In this document: positions 61,686 through 64,000 of the stretch, piece by piece
Layout of the letters: each line of letters starts with the position of its first letter
Numbering within the stretch: the first letter of the stretch is position 1
NCBI GenBank assembly: GCA_964587555.1
Contig: CAZPLR010000007.1
Span: 1-64,000 of the forward strand
DNA from: JAHHTP01 sp964587555
Lineage (GTDB): Bacteria > Bacillota > Clostridia > Oscillospirales > Ruminococcaceae
Reading direction: 5' to 3'
Length of the DNA stretch: 64,000 bases
Program-made: the position numbers and the translations under genes
Notes under the pieces: model-generated
What the model saw: only the letters and a program-made list of their open reading frames with translations
The model's database searches: none
Told to the model about the DNA's origin: nothing

Positions 61686-62312
61686 ATGAAGCCGTTTATT
61701 TTGGATCATCCATTGATTCAGCATAAGCTTTCGCTGCTGCGCGACAAAAACACCGGCGCAAAGGAATTTAGAGAGCTGATTAACGAGGTTGCGATGCTCG
61801 TCTGCTATGAGGCAACCCGTGATCTGCCGTTAAAAGAGGTGGAGATTCAGACGCCGGTTGCCACAGCAAGAACCAAGATTATCTCCGGACACAAGCTGGC
61901 GTTCGTGCCGATCTTGCGCGCGGGTATGGGGATGCTGGAGGGCGTATTAAAACTGGTTCCTGCCGCAAAGGTTGGGCATATCGGGATGTACCGCAGCGCG
62001 GACACCTGTCAGGCAGTAGAGTATTATTGCAAGCTGCCGGAGGACGTTGCAAAGCGCGAGGTTATCCTGCTTGATCCGATGATCGCGACCGGCTCAACAG
62101 CGGTATCCGCTATCAGCCTGCTTAAGGAAAGGGGCGTGGCCAATATCAAATATATGTGTGTATTGGCGGCTCCGGAAGGATTAAACGCCTTAATGGAAGC
62201 GCATCCGGACGTTCAGGTTTACTGCGCTGCGCTTGACGAGGGGTTGAACGAGAATAAATTCATCGTTCCGGGCTTAGGCGATTGCGGCGACAGAATTTTC
62301 GGCACAAAATAA
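61686..62312 (+). CDS. upp: Uracil phosphoribosyltransferase
   Basis: A 208-residue salvage enzyme making UMP from uracil and PRPP. The PRPP loop is LLDPMIATGSTA; PILRAGMGMLEG and the C-terminal GLGDCGDRIFGTK are diagnostic. ATG 61686 follows GGAGGG; the ATG at 61671 overlaps that site. A weak hairpin (AAAGCATCC/GGATGCTTT, about 62317-62366) follows as a possible terminator. Confidence 0.96.
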   Translation: MKPFILDHPLIQHKLSLLRDKNTGAKEFRELINEVAMLVCYEATRDLPLKEVEIQTPVATARTKIISGHKLAFVPILRAGMGMLEGVLKLVPAAKVGHIGMYRSADTCQAVEYYCKLPEDVAKREVILLDPMIATGSTAVSAISLLKERGVANIKYMCVLAAPEGLNALMEAHPDVQVYCAALDEGLNENKFIVPGLGDCGDRIFGTK

Positions 62313-62408
62313 AGAAAAAGCATCCTTCCTTTTGCCGCAGGAATACTGGCTGAAGGATGGATGCTTTGCGCTGTTTTGTCATGTGCGGCCGACGAGCGAA
62401 GGGTCGGA

Positions 62409-62639
62409 TCAGGAAACGATGTAATCGGCGATTTCTGTAATCAAGTCGCCCGCGTCGTCGGTCTGTGCGACCAGAGTGAGGGGCTTGGAAATATCTAAGC
62501 TGAAAATACCCATGATGGATTTTGCGTCGACGACATAGCGTTCAGAGATCAAGTCGATATCAAAGTCGTAGCTGGAAACGATCGAAACGAACTTCTTTGC
62601 GTCGCTGACGGTATTGAGCTGAATAGTAACCTGTTTCAT
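62409..62639 (-). CDS. HPr-like protein lacking the phosphorylated histidine (Crh-like)
   Basis: A 76-residue HPr-fold protein. The regulatory-serine region is kept (DAKSIMGIFSLDI, S41), but the N-terminal segment that should carry histidine 15 reads QLNTVSDAKKFV with no histidine. It therefore cannot carry PTS phosphate and looks like the Crh type, which acts in catabolite regulation after serine phosphorylation by HPr kinase. A perfect GGAGGT site decides the start at 62639. Its own promoter lies at 62695-62723. Confidence 0.85.
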   Translation of the reverse strand: MKQVTIQLNTVSDAKKFVSIVSSYDFDIDLISERYVVDAKSIMGIFSLDISKPLTLVAQTDDAGDLITEIADYIVS

Positions 62640-62694
62640 GATATCATACCTCCGTATGGAAATAATTGGGTGCGGAAGCCTTCCCCGCACTTAA

Positions 62695-62723
62695 ACTATA
62701 GCAAAAAAACTTTAAAATGTCAA
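62695..62723 (-). promoter_or_regulatory. Promoter of the HPr-like gene
   Basis: Minus-strand TTGACA (62718-62723), 17 bases, TATAGT (62695-62700). Confidence 0.85.
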
Positions 62724-62810
62724 CCTTCCGTTTTGGAAAATGAAAATATTTCATACGAATTTTACAAAATGATAGATATCGAAGGCTTTGGGCAAAGAAA
62801 AGGTGGATAG

Positions 62811-64000
62811 ATGAGGTTTTCTGCAAAAGATACTGCGCAAGCCAGCGTATGCTTTATCACGCTCGGCTGCAAGGTGAATCAATACGAAAGCAATCTAATG
62901 GCGGCGCAGTTTGCCGCGGCGGGATTTCGGGTTTTTGACAGGGAAGATAAGGCGGGGGAAAAAGCGGATATTTATGTGATAAACTCCTGCACCGTCACCG
63001 CGACCGGAGATAAAAAGACAAGGCAGATCCTACATCGCTGCCGCCGGGAGAATCCCGACGCGCTGATCGCGCTGACCGGCTGTTTTGTACAGGCGTCTCC
63101 GCAGAAAGCAAAGCTGTTACCGGAATGGGACGTTCTCTGCGGCAACACGCAGCGAAAGGATTTGCTGCGGCTGATACGTTTGGCGATTGATACCGGAGAA
63201 AAAGTGACTCAGGTGGATGCGCATCTGTCCGGAGAGGCGTTTGAGCCGATGCAGGTTTCCGGCTTTACGCACAAGACCCGCGCGATCGTCAAGATCGAGG
63301 ACGGCTGCAACCGCTTTTGTTCTTACTGTGTTATCCCATACGCCAGAGGCAGGGTACGCAGCAAGGCGCTTCCCGATCTGGAGCGGGAGGTTAAAACGCT
63401 TGCGGACGCAGGATATCGGGAGATCGTGCTGGTAGGGATCAATCTAAGTTCCTATGGGATGGACCTTGGGCTGCGGCTGATCGATGCGGTGGAGTCCTGC
63501 TGTAGGATACCGGGGGTGAGCAGGGTACGCCTTGGTTCGCTCGAACCGGAGCTGCTGACCCATGCGGATCTTGTGCGTATGGCAAGGCTGCCGCAGTTCT
63601 GCCCGCAGTTTCATCTATCGCTGCAAAGCGGCAGCGACAGCGTACTGAAGCGGATGAACCGTCATTATGACACGGCGGAATATCTGCGCATTGTACAGGA
63701 TATCAGGGATTGCTTTGAAAATCCGGCGATCACAACCGACATCATGGTGGGCTTTCCCGGCGAAACCGAGGAGGAGCATTTGCAGTCGATTGCGTTTGCA
63801 AGGACGGTTGGGTTTGCGCAGATGCATGTTTTTACCTACTCCGCAAGAGAGGGCACGCCGGCGGCGAGGATGCCGCAGCTTGACGGTCAGGTGAAGAAGG
63901 CGCGCACCGGCGAGATGCTTGCCTGTAAGGCGGCGCTGGAGGAGACCTTTTTACAATCTCAGATTGGAAAAAGGGCGGAGGTATTGTTAGAATCGCATAT
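62811..64000 (+). CDS. mtaB: tRNA t6A37 methylthiotransferase MtaB (partial, runs off the window)
   Basis: The frame is open from ATG 62811 (AGGTGG five bases upstream) to the window end, about 396 of an expected 430-450 residues. It has the UPF0004 start TLGCKVNQYES, further cluster cysteines in NSCTVT and LTGCF, and the radical-SAM triad in DGCNRFCSYC. Near the C-terminus come GFPGETEEEH and FTYSAREGTPAA. It converts t6A37 to ms2t6A in tRNA-Lys-type tRNAs, acting on the product of the TsaE/TsaB pathway encoded just upstream. It needs Fe-S clusters from NifS/NifU. Confidence 0.93.
   Translation, partial: MRFSAKDTAQASVCFITLGCKVNQYESNLMAAQFAAAGFRVFDREDKAGEKADIYVINSCTVTATGDKKTRQILHRCRRENPDALIALTGCFVQASPQKAKLLPEWDVLCGNTQRKDLLRLIRLAIDTGEKVTQVDAHLSGEAFEPMQVSGFTHKTRAIVKIEDGCNRFCSYCVIPYARGRVRSKALPDLEREVKTLADAGYREIVLVGINLSSYGMDLGLRLIDAVESCCRIPGVSRVRLGSLEPELLTHADLVRMARLPQFCPQFHLSLQSGSDSVLKRMNRHYDTAEYLRIVQDIRDCFENPAITTDIMVGFPGETEEEHLQSIAFARTVGFAQMHVFTYSAREGTPAARMPQLDGQVKKARTGEMLACKAALEETFLQSQIGKRAEVLLESH

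Noticed and set aside
1..64000. CRISPR array, insertion sequence, prophage or integrase
   Set aside because: No spaced direct repeats, transposase, integrase or phage structural genes were seen in the window.

Overview
The window looks like chromosomal DNA of an anaerobic Clostridia-class Firmicute, probably a gut-type organism in or near the Oscillospirales. This is inferred from protein families, strong GGAGG-type ribosome binding sites, consensus TTGACA-17-TATAAT promoters, a low-GC-style LexA, NifS/NifU, an anaerobic sulfite reductase subunit and PepV/PepF peptidases. No rRNA, CRISPR array, IS element or prophage was seen.

Layout. 0.2-4.3 kb: sulfur/redox operon (CoA-disulfide-reductase-like flavoprotein with rhodanese domain, AsrC-like sulfite reductase, YeiH-type transporter). 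4.4-6.2 kb: pepF on the minus strand. 6.5-22.6 kb: a nine-gene operon with one strong promoter and one strong terminator. It encodes a secreted/membrane VWA protein, a giant tubulin-like GTPase (1118 aa), two unrecognised proteins, a zinc-ribbon P-loop GTPase, a GAP1-like (GTPase-associated) protein, a kinase-fold protein, a Sel1-repeat membrane protein and a polytopic membrane protein. This is the most interesting locus and is a candidate NTP-dependent, membrane-linked biological conflict or stress system. A protein with LOTUS-like repeats and a DUF3825-like C-terminus follows at 23.5-26.4 kb with its own promoter, then rsmI.

27.5-31.1 kb: an orphan ABC ATPase and a tRNA cluster (Thr, Gly, Arg, His, Gln, Asp, Thr). 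The cluster encloses a phosphatase and a solitary adenine DNA methyltransferase and is bounded by two identical tRNA-Thr genes in inverted orientation. 31.4-42.4 kb: metabolism (EamA transporter, asparaginase, GH125 mannosidase, PepV dipeptidase, NAD synthetase, a propeller-like protein, an FkbM methyltransferase). 42.6-45.3 kb: a decayed stretch with a frameshifted Sel1 gene, a truncated Crp/Fnr gene, an Fe-S protein that lost its ferredoxin part and is fused in frame to lactate dehydrogenase, and a multiply frameshifted ORF.

45.3-64 kb: thioredoxin, a small minus-strand gene for a 31-residue peptide, a LafB-like glycolipid glycosyltransferase, nifS-nifU, an esterase, a zinc-ribbon/PASTA pseudokinase, hemB, two TrkA-type proteins coupled to lexA, a GH109-like oxidoreductase, a Na/Pi cotransporter, a C39-like protease, a possible NCS2 permease remnant, tsaE-tsaB-rpiB-upp, an HPr-like protein without its phosphorylated histidine, and the start of mtaB running off the end. 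All function calls come from reading the sequence and remembered family features; no database search was run.
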